Numbered from the stretch's first letter, positions 1 to 7,860 are shown. The stretch: DNA of 23,134 nucleotides from JAFAXD01 sp035472475 (GCA_035472475.1 DATIPA010000195.1:1-23134), one strand, 5' to 3'. Program-made: numbers and translations. The notes: a model not told the origin generated them from the sequence alone.

Positions 1-291
1 GAACAGGATCGCAAGCCCGACGCCGCCGACAACGGCCAAGACGAATCCTTCGACCGTGATCGTCAACGTCACCAGCAGCGCTTGCCCGAGCGTTTGCCAA
101 TCGGTGACGATCGTTTGGGCGACCAAGGTCGGCGCGGGCAGGACGTAGGGCGGGATGTGGTTGATGCGGACCACGAGTTCCCACGCCAGCACGGCGAGCG
201 CGAGGGTTGCGAGCGGCAACATGACGCGCAGCGGGCGATCCCAGACGGGACCGACCGGAACGGCGGTCTCGCGCGGCTCGATAGGACTCAT
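1..291 (-). CDS. ABC transporter permease, N-terminal part (runs off the window)
   Basis: Translating the minus strand from ATG at 291 gives 97 residues with no stop before the window edge, so only the N-terminus is present. It has a short Pro/Arg-containing cytoplasmic lead, a first membrane helix (about residues 24-40), the segment PPYVLPAPTLVAQT typical of SsuC/TauC-type permeases, and the start of a second hydrophobic segment. Such permeases carry nitrate, sulfonate, taurine or pyrimidine-precursor substrates taken up via NMT1/THI5-like binding proteins. The start lies 64 nt downstream of the stop of such a binding protein (356-1366) on the same strand, so the two are probably co-transcribed. 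The ATPase partner would lie outside the window. The substrate cannot be told. Confidence 0.85.
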   Translation of the reverse strand, partial: MSPIEPRETAVPVGPVWDRPLRVMLPLATLALAVLAWELVVRINHIPPYVLPAPTLVAQTIVTDWQTLGQALLVTLTITVEGFVLAVVGGVGLAILF

Positions 292-355
292 GGATGAACT
301 AAGCGCGATGGCACCGCGCCGGCGCGTACGAACCAGTCCTTGGACGCCTTTGCCA

Positions 356-1366
356 TCAGTTCTTGGGCCGCAAGTCGAGCCCGACCTTCTTGTCGATGAA
401 CTGCAGCGTGTAGGATTTCTGTACGTCGAGGGTCGGCTTCACCACGCCGGCGCGTACCATCTTCTCAAAGAAGCTTTTCATGCGTGCATCGGTCATCGCA
501 CCGATCCCGTATTGCAATGAGTCACCCGAGTCGACGATGCCGTACTGCTTCATCTTCGCGATCGAATACGCGAGCAGCTCGTCGGTCATTTCCGGGTTGA
601 GTTTTTTGATCGTCTGGTTGGCGACGGTGTTGTTGCCGTAAATGTAATTGTACCAGCCAATGATCGACGCATCGACAAAGCGCTGAACCAGGTCGGGCTT
701 GTTGTTGACGAGGTCACGCCGCGTCTCGATCAGGGTCGAGTAGGTATTGAAACCCTCGTCGGCGAGCAGGAAAACCTTCGGCGCGGCGTGGAGGACTTTT
801 TCGATCACGAACGGCTCCGAGGTGACGTAGCCCTGCATCGCGCTCGCCTTGTCGACCAGGAACGGCTGTGGATTGAAGGTGTAAGGCTTGACCTTGCGCT
901 CATCAAAACCGAAGTCCGCCTTCAGCCACTGGAAGTAGGTCGCCAGACCCTCGCTGGAGACGAACAGGGTGAGCTTCTTCAAATCGATGAACTGATTAAT
1001 GCCCTGATCGGGGTGTGCGATCAGCACCTGCGGATCCTTCTGGAACATGGCGGCGACCGCGATGGTCGGGACGTTCTGAACGACCGCGTCGAACGACTGC
1101 AGGCTGTTCGCGCTCATGAAGAAGTCGATCTTGCCAACCGCCAGCAGGATGCGGTTGTTGATCTGGGGCCCGCCCGGAACGATGGTGACATCGAGGCCGT
1201 ATTTCGCGTAGGTGCCGTCCGCCACCGCTTGATAGAACCCGCCGTGCTCGGCCTCCGCGATCCAATTGGTGCCGAACGACACTCGGTCGGCAGCATTGGC
1301 CGTGGTCGATGCAGCGGCCAGTGCGAGCAGGACGCGAGGCAGCAAACGTGAAGCATTGGCCGGCAT
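356..1366 (-). CDS. NMT1/THI5-like ABC transporter substrate-binding protein
   Basis: This 336-residue periplasmic binding protein delivers a small organic solute to the permease encoded just downstream. I chose the ATG at 1366 because it begins directly with a signal peptide (MPANASRLLPRVLLALAAAS, cleavage likely after TANA). The open frame extends to a TTG at 1402, but that adds a hydrophilic stretch ahead of the signal. The mature part contains FGTNWIAEAEHGGFYQAVADG and KYGLDVTIVPGGPQINN-type segments, the standard opening of the NMT1 / SsuA_THI5 fold. The length is normal for the family. Members bind pyrimidine precursors, sulfonates, taurine or riboflavin-like molecules; which one applies is not visible. 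It lies divergent from the TPR glycosyltransferase across a gap of about 125 bp. Confidence 0.88.
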   Translation of the reverse strand: MPANASRLLPRVLLALAAASTTANAADRVSFGTNWIAEAEHGGFYQAVADGTYAKYGLDVTIVPGGPQINNRILLAVGKIDFFMSANSLQSFDAVVQNVPTIAVAAMFQKDPQVLIAHPDQGINQFIDLKKLTLFVSSEGLATYFQWLKADFGFDERKVKPYTFNPQPFLVDKASAMQGYVTSEPFVIEKVLHAAPKVFLLADEGFNTYSTLIETRRDLVNNKPDLVQRFVDASIIGWYNYIYGNNTVANQTIKKLNPEMTDELLAYSIAKMKQYGIVDSGDSLQYGIGAMTDARMKSFFEKMVRAGVVKPTLDVQKSYTLQFIDKKVGLDLRPKN

Positions 1367-1490
1367 GACGATTCCAAGTTTCTGGCGTGGATCGGCGCAC
1401 AACCTGGACCGAGTTGGTGGTGATTGACAAGCGGTGCCGCGCGAGCCCGGCGCTTTGCTATAGTCGCTGTTGTCATCGCTGGGGTTGATT

Positions 1491-3701
1491 GTGCCGAATG
1501 CGCGAGAGGAATTGTCCCTGCCGGAAGCGATCGCGCGTGCGGCGCAGGCCTATGGGCAGGGACGTTTTGACGAGGTCGAGGCGATCAGCACCGCGATTTT
1601 GAAGGCGGTGCCCGATCACTTCGACGCACTCCACCTGCTCGGCGTGTTGCGCGGACGCCAAAGCCGCCTCGCCGAGGCGTTGGATTTGCTCAACCGCGCG
1701 ACCGCCCGCAACGGCGCATCGGCGCAGGCGTGGTCGAACCGCGGCCACGTCCTCTATCTGCTCGGCCGCTACCCGGATGCGATCGCGAGCTGCGAGCGGG
1801 CGCTGGCGATCGCTCCGGAGACCGCGGACGCGCTCAACAATCGCGGGAACGCCCTGCAGGCGCTCGAACGCCACAGCGAAGCGCTCACCGACTACGACCG
1901 GGCGCTTGCGATCAATCCGTCCTTTGCGCAGGCGCTCAACAACCGCGGCTTGGCGTTGCATCGGCTCGATCGGCTCGACGAGGCGCTGGCGAGCTACGAC
2001 CGGGCGCTCACGATCAATCCGAACTACGCCGGGGCCCTGAACAACCGCGCGGCGACGCTGCATCGGTTGCGGCGCTACGACGATGCGCTCGCCGCCTGCG
2101 AGCGTGCGCTAGCGGTCGATCCCAATCATCGGGACGCCTGGAACAACCGCGGGCTGAACCTGTTCGAGCTCGGGCGCTTCGACGCGGCACTGGCGAGTTT
2201 CGATCGCGCGCTCGCGGTCGATCCGGGGTACGCCGAGGCGCTCAACTGCCGAGCGGTGACGCTCGATCGGCTGGGACGCTACGAGGACGCGATCGCCGCC
2301 TGCGAACAGGTGCTCGCGCGCAATCCGGACGATCCGCACGCGTTTGCGGGCGCGGCTGACGCCGCCCTGATCGTCTGCGACTGGGAGCGCACCGCCCGCT
2401 ACGCCGCCGAGCTTCCGGGACGCGTGGCGCGTCAAACCTCGATCATCGCGCCGTTCCGGCTGCTGGCCTACAGCGCCGACCCCGCACTCCAGCGTGCCGG
2501 CGCCGAGCTAGCGGTCGCACAGGCAGTGGCGGTCGAGCCCGGACCACTGAATCGGGGTGTACGCCGGGGCAACGGCTCGATCCGCATCGGCTATCTCTCG
2601 GCGCAGTTCATCGCCCACGCCGGCGCGAGCCTGATCGCCGAACTGATCGAGCGCCACGACCGCTCGCGTTTCGCGGTGATCGGGCTCTCGCTTCGCCCCG
2701 ACGATGGCAGCGAGCTTCGCCGGCGGCTCGTCGCTTCGTTCGATGAATTCCACAACCTGGAGGCTGTGAGCGACCGTCGCGCGGCGGAACTCATCCGCGA
2801 TCTCGACATCGATATCGCGGTCGATCTGACTGGTCACAGCCGCGATGCGCGGCTTGGCATCCTGGCTCAGCGGCCGGCCCCGTTGCAGGTGAGCTGGCTC
2901 GGCCACGCCGGAACCATGGGGGCGCGGTTCATCGATTACGTGATCGGAGATCCGGTGGTCGCGCCGCTGAGCGAAGCAGCGAACTTCACCGAGAAAATCG
3001 CGCAACTGTCGGATTGCTACCTGGTCACCGATACAACGCGCGCCATCCAAGTTGGATCGCCGGACCGGCGCGCGGCCGGTCTGCCCGATGACGGGTTCGT
3101 GTTCTGCTGCTTCAACAACAACTACAAGATCACCGCACCGGTGTTCGAGCGCTGGATGCGGCTGCTCGAGCGGACTGACCGCAGCGTGCTGTGGCTGTTG
3201 CGCGACAATGAAGTCGCGGAGCGCAACCTGCGGCGTGCCGCGGCCGCGCGTGGCATCGATCCGGCGCGGCTCGTGTTCGCGCCGCGCGTATCGCCGGCCC
3301 AGCATCTCGCGCGCCATCGGCTGGCGGATCTCTTTCTCGACACGTTGCCGTTCAATGCCCACGTCACCGCCAGCGACGCGCTGTGGGCGGGGCTGCCGCT
3401 GGTGACCTGTGAGGGCGCAACGTTTGCGAGCCGGGTGGCGGCAAGCACGCTGCGCGCGGCCGGCCTCGACGAATTGATCACGACCAGCCTCGATGACTAC
3501 GAACGTCTAGCGCTGTCGCTGGCCTGTTCGCCCGACGCGCTTGCGCGCGTTCGTCAGAAGCTCCACGACAATCGCTTGACCTGTCCGCTGTTCGATACCG
3601 GTCGTTTCCGGCGGCAGCTGGAATCTGCCTATGCGACGATGTGGGACATCGCGCGACGCGGAGAAACCCTGCGCAGTTTTGCGGTCACGCCGGTCGAGTA
3701 G
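1491..3701 (+). CDS. TPR-containing O-GlcNAc transferase homologue (SPINDLY type, glycosyltransferase family 41)
   Basis: The protein is about 736 residues. An N-terminal array of some seven 34-residue tetratricopeptide repeats (roughly residues 45-280; recurring ALNNRG and RALAINP blocks) leads into a two-lobed catalytic region. The motif GYLSAQFIAHAGASL places a His (H376) where OGT has its active-site His. FNNNYKIT supplies the Lys (K546) expected to contact the UDP phosphates, followed by VLWLLRD. LFLDTLPFNAHVTASDALW and ASRVAASTL complete the family signature. The family transfers GlcNAc or another sugar from a nucleotide sugar to protein Ser/Thr, with the TPRs choosing substrates; the sugar and target here are unknown. 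The frame is open from a TTG at 1470, but a GGGG stretch 6 nt before GTG 1491 and a TATAGT at 1459-1464 favour GTG. No flagellar or surface-glycan genes adjoin it. It ends 6 nt from the convergent acetyltransferase. Confidence 0.9.
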   Translation: MPNAREELSLPEAIARAAQAYGQGRFDEVEAISTAILKAVPDHFDALHLLGVLRGRQSRLAEALDLLNRATARNGASAQAWSNRGHVLYLLGRYPDAIASCERALAIAPETADALNNRGNALQALERHSEALTDYDRALAINPSFAQALNNRGLALHRLDRLDEALASYDRALTINPNYAGALNNRAATLHRLRRYDDALAACERALAVDPNHRDAWNNRGLNLFELGRFDAALASFDRALAVDPGYAEALNCRAVTLDRLGRYEDAIAACEQVLARNPDDPHAFAGAADAALIVCDWERTARYAAELPGRVARQTSIIAPFRLLAYSADPALQRAGAELAVAQAVAVEPGPLNRGVRRGNGSIRIGYLSAQFIAHAGASLIAELIERHDRSRFAVIGLSLRPDDGSELRRRLVASFDEFHNLEAVSDRRAAELIRDLDIDIAVDLTGHSRDARLGILAQRPAPLQVSWLGHAGTMGARFIDYVIGDPVVAPLSEAANFTEKIAQLSDCYLVTDTTRAIQVGSPDRRAAGLPDDGFVFCCFNNNYKITAPVFERWMRLLERTDRSVLWLLRDNEVAERNLRRAAAARGIDPARLVFAPRVSPAQHLARHRLADLFLDTLPFNAHVTASDALWAGLPLVTCEGATFASRVAASTLRAAGLDELITTSLDDYERLALSLACSPDALARVRQKLHDNRLTCPLFDTGRFRRQLESAYATMWDIARRGETLRSFAVTPVE

Positions 3702-3707
3702 GTGACC

Positions 3708-4205
3708 TCACGATCTCCTGTTTGCAGACTTGGGCCTCGCGAGCTGCTTTTCAAATCGCAGCGCATCGCTGTTGTCGGCGTAATACTTCACGAGGCGGCC
3801 GGACTGCTGGTAGCCAGCCTTGCGATAGCGCGCGATCGCGCGGTGATTGCGCACATGCACCTCGAGGCGCAGCGTTTTGCGCCGTTTCGCCAACGCTGCG
3901 TCCTCGGCTGCGGCCAGCAACGCAGGACCTAATCCGCGCCCCGCGCTGCGCGGCGCGACCGCGATCGAATACAGGCGCGCGATCAGACTGTTGGGGCGAA
4001 ACAGCACGACCGCGCAGCCGCCAATGCGGCGGTCGTGCTCGACCACCAGCACCGCGGCGCTCGCCGCCACCAGAAAATGCCGCAAGCTGCGGCGCGACAT
4101 TCGGTCCTTCGCAAACACCTGCTGCTCGAGTTCGCACAGGTCGTCGAGATCGGCGACGCAGGCGCAACGAACGACGCATGAGGGTTTGCGAAACCTAATT
4201 GGCAT
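3708..4205 (-). CDS. GNAT family N-acetyltransferase, RimI-like
   Basis: The 165-residue product has one GNAT domain that transfers acetyl from acetyl-CoA to an amine. The acetyl-CoA pyrophosphate loop is seen in LYSIAVAPRSAGRGLGPAL (R-x-x-G-x-G/A pattern). RLEVHVRNHRAIARYRKAGY followed by KYYADNSDALRFEKQL matches the C-terminal pattern of RimI-type protein N-terminal acetyltransferases. The first ATG is at 4205; an in-frame TTG at 4301 would add an unconserved-looking tail across the regulatory region of the zinc operon, so I reject it. It is divergent from the zinc operon and convergent with the OGT gene. The substrate is unknown; ribosomal-protein alanine acetylation is only one possibility. 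Confidence 0.82.
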   Translation of the reverse strand: MPIRFRKPSCVVRCACVADLDDLCELEQQVFAKDRMSRRSLRHFLVAASAAVLVVEHDRRIGGCAVVLFRPNSLIARLYSIAVAPRSAGRGLGPALLAAAEDAALAKRRKTLRLEVHVRNHRAIARYRKAGYQQSGRLVKYYADNSDALRFEKQLARPKSANRRS

Positions 4206-4301
4206 GGCTGTTCCGATTTCAGGCTTTGCGCCGAACGCGCGCAAGGGGAGGGCTGTCACGTCATCATGGGACGCACTGCAATCGCCCGCACCGTCATGCA
4301 A

Positions 4302-4329
4302 TTGTCACCAAAGCGCGAAATGTGATAAT
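4302..4329 (+). promoter_or_regulatory. Predicted sigma-70 type promoter of the zinc uptake operon
   Basis: TTGTCA (4302-4307) and GATAAT (4324-4329) are separated by 16 nt, a good -35/-10 pair. Transcription would begin near 4336, giving a very short leader of about 18 nt before the ATG at 4354. The -10 element lies inside the Zur-like palindrome, which is the geometry expected for repression by steric block. Confidence 0.6.
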
Positions 4330-4338
4330 GTAACATTT
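4318..4338. promoter_or_regulatory. Zur-type operator (inverted repeat AAATGT-N9-ACATTT)
   Basis: A 21-bp imperfect palindrome has arms AAATGT (4318-4323) and ACATTT (4333-4338) and an AT-rich centre. It closely resembles the remembered proteobacterial Zur consensus (AAATGTTATA-n-TATAACATTT). It covers the -10 of the promoter driving the micro-protein and zinc ABC genes, so Zur with bound zinc would shut off uptake in replete cells. The site fits these genes so well that it also supports zinc, rather than manganese, as the transported metal. Confidence 0.75.
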
Positions 4339-4353
4339 GATCAGACCGCGACC

Positions 4354-4503
4354 ATGACTCACCATCATCACGAGCGCGGCGACGCGCATCCAGCCGGGCG
4401 CATTACGCCCTCGCTGCTGCGCATGTCGGCCTCCGCACGCGTCGCGATCGCCGCGGCCGCGGCGATCGTGCTGTGGGCCGCCGTGTGGTGGTCGGTCGGA
4501 TAG
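4354..4503 (+). CDS. Small His-rich single-pass membrane protein leading the zinc operon
   Basis: This is a 49-residue open frame from ATG 4354 to TAG 4501-4503. The N-terminus is MTHHHHERGDAHPAGR, with five His in 12 residues. It is followed by one strongly hydrophobic helix (about residues 29-48, VAIAAAAAIVLWAAVWWSVG) that reaches the C-terminus. It is the first gene after the Zur-type operator, and its stop is 2 nt before the ATPase start, so the two are almost certainly co-transcribed and probably translationally coupled. No strong Shine-Dalgarno is seen. I do not recognise a named family. The His cluster and context suggest a zinc-binding accessory, with the His tail probably cytoplasmic or at the membrane face, but that is inference. 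It could instead serve only as a coupling leader ORF. Confidence 0.72.
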   Translation: MTHHHHERGDAHPAGRITPSLLRMSASARVAIAAAAAIVLWAAVWWSVG

Positions 4504-4505
4504 CC

Positions 4506-5246
4506 ATGAATGCTCAACTGCAATTTCGGGATTTGACGCTCGGCTACGATCGGCACCCGGCGGTGCATCATCTCAACGGCGCGATCGCGTCCGGCGCGCT
4601 GGTCGCCGTCGTCGGCCCCAACGGCGCCGGCAAGTCGACCTTGTTCAAAGGCATCGTCGGACTGCTGACGCCGCTCGCCGGGCGCATCGAGCTTGCCGGA
4701 TTGAAGCGCCGCGACATCGCCTACCTGCCGCAGGTCGCCGACATCGACCGCAGCTTTCCGATCAACGTCTACGACATGGTCGCCATGGGGCTGTGGCGTT
4801 CGACCGGTCTGCTCGGCGGCGTCCGCGGCAAAAGCGCGGAGATTCACCATGCGATCGAAGCGGTCGGATTGACCGGCTTCGAGGACCGGCCGATCGGAAC
4901 CCTCTCGGGCGGGCAGATGCAGCGCGTGCTGTTCGCGCGGCTATTGCTGCAGGACGCGCGCCTGATCGTGCTCGATGAGCCGTTCAACGCGGTCGATGCC
5001 AAAACGGTCGCGGATCTGTGTGCGCTGGTGCAACGCTGGCATGGGGAAGAGCGCACGGTCATCGCCGCGCTCCACGATCTCGACCTCGTGCGCGCCAATT
5101 TTCCCGAAGCGCTGCTGCTCGCGCGCGCGCCGGTGGCCTGGGGGGCGACCGCGGAGGTGCTAACGCCCGGCAACCTGTTGAAAGCGCGCCAGATGTGCGA
5201 GGCATTCGACCCCGAAGCGCACGAATGCCATATCGACGTGGCCTGA
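4506..5246 (+). CDS. znuC: Zinc ABC transporter ATP-binding protein (ZnuC/AztA type)
   Basis: A 246-residue cytoplasmic ATPase that powers zinc import with the two following genes. Walker A is GPNGAGKST (37-45), the ABC signature LSGGQMQR (133-140), Walker B LIVLDEP (153-159), and the switch His lies in ALHDLD (H190). The length is right for a single-domain metal-importer ATPase. The ATG at 4506 is 2 nt after the micro-protein stop; the open frame extends further upstream but overlaps that gene. The C-terminus ends with FDPEAHECHIDVA, a small His/Cys patch that might sense metal (speculative). The Zur-type operator upstream supports zinc. The ATPase-permease-binding-protein order in one operon also fits the aztABC naming, so the symbol is at family level. 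Confidence 0.88.
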   Translation: MNAQLQFRDLTLGYDRHPAVHHLNGAIASGALVAVVGPNGAGKSTLFKGIVGLLTPLAGRIELAGLKRRDIAYLPQVADIDRSFPINVYDMVAMGLWRSTGLLGGVRGKSAEIHHAIEAVGLTGFEDRPIGTLSGGQMQRVLFARLLLQDARLIVLDEPFNAVDAKTVADLCALVQRWHGEERTVIAALHDLDLVRANFPEALLLARAPVAWGATAEVLTPGNLLKARQMCEAFDPEAHECHIDVA

Positions 5247-5250
5247 TTAG

Positions 5251-6120
5251 ATGCCCTACGACGTTCTGATCGCTCCGTTCGCCGAGTTCGATTTCATGCG
5301 GCGCGCGCTCGTTGGCACATTGGCGCTTGCGCTCGGCGCCGGGCCGATCGGCGTGATCCTGATGCTGCGGCGCATGAGCCTGATGGGGGACGCGATGGCG
5401 CATGCGATCCTGCCGGGCGCCGCGGTCGGTTTCCTGGTGGCCGGGCTGAACCTGTTCGCGATGAGCGCGGGCGGTCTGGTCGCCGGGTTGCTGGTGGCGG
5501 TGCTGGCCGGCGTCGTCGCCCGCGCGACCGAACTCAAGGAGGATGCATCGCTTGCCGCCTTCTTCCTGGTGTCGCTCGCGCTCGGCGTCACGATCGTATC
5601 GGCGCGCGGCACCAACATCGACCTGCTGCATTTTCTGTTCGGCAACGTGCTGGGGCTCGACACCGCGACCCTGATGCTGATCGCCGCGATTAGCACGCTG
5701 TCGCTGCTGGTACTGGCGCTGATCTGGCGGCCGCTCGTGCTGGAATGCGTCGACCCCGGATTCCTGCGCTCGATCAGCCGCGCCGGGGCACCGGTACACA
5801 TCGCCTTCCTCGGCCTCGTCGTGCTCAATCTCGTCGGCGGATTCCAGGCACTCGGTACGTTGCTGGCGGTTGGCCTGATGATGGTGCCGGCGGTCACGGC
5901 GCGGTTCTGGGCGCGCGACATCTCGACAATGCTTGCGGTCGCTGTCGGTGTCGGCGTGCTCTCGGGATATGTTGGCCTGCTCCTGTCATTCCATGCCGGT
6001 GTTGCGGCCGGCCCGGCAATCATCCTGGTCGCGGGCGCGCTCTGCCTCGGCTCCGTGCTGATCGGACCGGTGGGCGGCGTCGTGCGACCGCTTTTTCCCA
6101 AGCAGCACCTGGAAGCGTGA
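5251..6120 (+). CDS. znuB: Zinc ABC transporter permease (ABC-3 family, ZnuB/AztB type)
   Basis: A 289-residue integral inner-membrane protein with about eight hydrophobic segments, forming the zinc channel as a probable homodimer. The opening FDFMRRALVGTLALALGAGP and the segment LMLRRMSLMGDAMAHAILPG are characteristic of the ABC-3 (TroCD/ZnuB/MntB) family; the latter contacts the ATPase. LLAVGLMMVPAVTARFWARD is the conserved late segment. The ATG is 4 nt after the ATPase stop with no clear ribosome-binding site, implying coupled translation. The stop overlaps the start of the binding protein (TGATG). There is no sign of truncation. Confidence 0.9.
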   Translation: MPYDVLIAPFAEFDFMRRALVGTLALALGAGPIGVILMLRRMSLMGDAMAHAILPGAAVGFLVAGLNLFAMSAGGLVAGLLVAVLAGVVARATELKEDASLAAFFLVSLALGVTIVSARGTNIDLLHFLFGNVLGLDTATLMLIAAISTLSLLVLALIWRPLVLECVDPGFLRSISRAGAPVHIAFLGLVVLNLVGGFQALGTLLAVGLMMVPAVTARFWARDISTMLAVAVGVGVLSGYVGLLLSFHAGVAAGPAIILVAGALCLGSVLIGPVGGVVRPLFPKQHLEA

Positions 6121-6995
6121 TGCAACGCGTCGGGTGGAGGTTTGCCGCAGCGGTTGCCATGCTCGTGGCCGGACCGGGGCATGCGCAGCAGAAGGTCGAC
6201 ATTGCGGCGAGCACCACGGTTCTCGCGGATTTGGCGCGCAACGTCGGCGGGGACCATGTGAATGTGGTCTCGCTCGTCGGCCCTAACGGCGACATTCATA
6301 GTTATGTGCCCTCGCCGGCGGATGCCAAAAACCTCGCGGACGCCAAGCTCGTCATCCTCAACGGGCTCGGGCTCGAGGGCTCGACTGCGCAGTTCATGCG
6401 TATCGCTGCCAAGGGTGCGAAAGTGCTGGTGGCAAGCGACGGCATCACGCCGCTGCGGCTCGGCAACTCACCCGACCCGCACGCTTGGCAATCGGTCGCC
6501 AACGCCAAGACCTACGTCGCCAACATCCGCGACGCTTTGATCGCGGTCGATCCGGCCGACAGGTCGGTGTTCGAAGCGAACGCAGCTGCCTACCTGCGCC
6601 GGCTCGATGCGCTCGATGCCGAGGTGAAGGCGGCGATCGCGACCATTCCGCCGCAGCGCCGCAAGCTCGTCACCACGCATGACGCATTCGGCTATTTAGG
6701 AACCGCCTACGGGGTTGAATTTATCGCGCCGCACGGGGTGTCGACCGAAGCGGAAGCCTCCGCGCGCGATGTCGCGCAGATCATCGCCCAGATCCGCGCG
6801 CAGAAGATCCCAGCGGTGTTTCTGGAAAACGTCGCCGACCCGCGGCTCCTGGAGCGCATCGCCCGCGAATCCGGCGCGCGCATCGGCGGAACGCTCTGCT
6901 CGGATGCGTTGACCGACGCCAACGGCCCGGCGCCGACCTACGTCGAGATGATGCGCCACAATGTGAAGGAACTGGTCGGGGCGCTGGCGGGCTAG
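6120..6995 (+). CDS. znuA: Zinc ABC transporter substrate-binding protein (ZnuA/AztC type)
   Basis: A 291-residue periplasmic cluster A-I metal-binding protein. The signal peptide MQRVGWRFAAAVAMLVAGPG ends near HA-QQK. The four expected metal ligands are visible: H60 in GDIHSYVPSP, H121 in SPDPHAW, H187 in TTHDAFGYL, and the acidic D262 in CSDALTD. There is no long His-rich loop of the E. coli ZnuA kind. The closing segment DANGPAPTYVEMMRHNVKEL recalls the AztC subgroup. The ATG at 6120 overlaps the permease stop by one base. The chosen metal is zinc, based on the ligands and the Zur-type operator. The terminal TAG lies inside the first copy of a downstream repeat. Confidence 0.9.
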   Translation: MQRVGWRFAAAVAMLVAGPGHAQQKVDIAASTTVLADLARNVGGDHVNVVSLVGPNGDIHSYVPSPADAKNLADAKLVILNGLGLEGSTAQFMRIAAKGAKVLVASDGITPLRLGNSPDPHAWQSVANAKTYVANIRDALIAVDPADRSVFEANAAAYLRRLDALDAEVKAAIATIPPQRRKLVTTHDAFGYLGTAYGVEFIAPHGVSTEAEASARDVAQIIAQIRAQKIPAVFLENVADPRLLERIARESGARIGGTLCSDALTDANGPAPTYVEMMRHNVKELVGALAG

Positions 6996-7042
6996 AGCGT
7001 GTCCCGCAAAAGTGGGCACCGGTTTGCGAAAAGGACACGCTC
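6995..7042. repeat. Palindromic intergenic element (REP-like)
   Basis: GAGCGTGTCC (6995-7004) and its exact complement GGACACGCTC (7033-7042) bracket an interior containing CCGCAAAAGTGGGCACCGG. RNA from either strand would fold into a long hairpin. It resembles the palindromic dispersed elements with an AAAGTGGG...CCGGTTT interior that I recall from Hyphomicrobiales genomes. It sits directly after the zinc operon and may also act as a 3' stabiliser or terminator. Confidence 0.75.
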
Positions 7043-7050
7043 AAACAAAA

Positions 7051-7068
7051 GGCTAGAGCGTGTCCCGC
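7051..7068 (+). repeat. Partial second copy of the palindromic element
   Basis: GGCTAGAGCGTGTCCCGC at 7051-7068 exactly repeats 6990-7007, which includes the last codons of the zinc-binding protein gene, but the rest of the element is missing. It looks like a truncated or decayed tandem copy. Confidence 0.7.
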
Positions 7069-7130
7069 CGCAAAGGATAGTCGTCGAGCACTCTCGAGGC
7101 CGGGTTCATGCACAGCGGAGACGATCAACC

Positions 7131-7790
7131 ATGCCACCGATCCTGTTCGCCCATCCGTTCTCGTCCTACTGCCAGAAGGTTCTGGTCGCGCTCTATGAGA
7201 ACGCCACTGCGTTCACGTTTCGGATGCTCGATCAAGCCGATACCGCGACCTTCGCTGAGTTCGCGGAGTTGTGGCCGCTGAAACGCTTCCCGTTGCTGCT
7301 GGATGACGGCCGGCCGATCGTCGAGGCGACGATCATCATCGAACATGTCGGCCTGCACTATCCCGGCCCGGTGCGGCTGATCCCGGACGATCCGATTGAA
7401 GCGCTCAACGTACGCTTCGTCGACCGGTTCTTCGACAACTACGTTCAGACCCCGCTGCAGGCGATCGTCTTCGATTCAATCCGCGATCCGGAAGAACGCG
7501 ACCGCAGGGGCGTGGCGGATGCGCGCGCGATGCTTGAGACGAGTTACGGCTGGTTGGAGCAACACATGGCCGGTCGCCTTTGGGCCGCCGGCGAGCACTT
7601 CAGCCTCGCTGACTGCGCGGCCGCGCCCGCGTTGTTCTACGCCGATTGGACCCATCCGATCGGCGAAGCCTTCCCGAACGTGCGCGCCTACCGCAACCGT
7701 CTCAATGCTCGCCCTTCCTTCGCCCAGGCGATCGACGAGGCACGGCCCTATCGACCGCTCTTCCCGCTCGGCGCGCCCGATGGCGACTGA
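7131..7790 (+). CDS. Glutathione S-transferase family protein
   Basis: A 219-residue two-domain GST-fold protein, of normal length. The thioredoxin-like N-domain (1-80) carries FAHPFSSYCQKVLVAL with the Ser/Cys region that activates glutathione, the cis-Pro in KRFPLLLDD, and VEATIIIEH where glutathione's glutamyl group is usually bound. The helical C-domain includes FSLADCAAAPALFYADW, the conserved N-capping/Asp motif. The ATG at 7131 has AGCGGAG 10 nt upstream; the open frame before it runs through repeat sequence and is not coding. It is 70 nt from the nitrile hydratase operon, so it could be read with it, but I see no functional tie. The substrate is unknown. Confidence 0.87.
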   Translation: MPPILFAHPFSSYCQKVLVALYENATAFTFRMLDQADTATFAEFAELWPLKRFPLLLDDGRPIVEATIIIEHVGLHYPGPVRLIPDDPIEALNVRFVDRFFDNYVQTPLQAIVFDSIRDPEERDRRGVADARAMLETSYGWLEQHMAGRLWAAGEHFSLADCAAAPALFYADWTHPIGEAFPNVRAYRNRLNARPSFAQAIDEARPYRPLFPLGAPDGD

Positions 7791-7860
7791 GTGACCATGC
7801 CGCCGAGGTCTCAAGCCGAAGGGCTTCCGCGCCATAGGGTTTCGCGCCTAGAATGAAGCC

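Noticed and set aside
356..1402. Upstream TTG start for the NMT1-like binding protein
   Set aside because: It would bury the signal peptide behind 12 hydrophilic residues. ATG 1366 places it at the N-terminus.
3708..4301. Longer start for the RimI-like acetyltransferase at TTG 4301
   Set aside because: The extension lacks GNAT features and would run up to the edge of the zinc promoter. ATG 4205 begins the domain.
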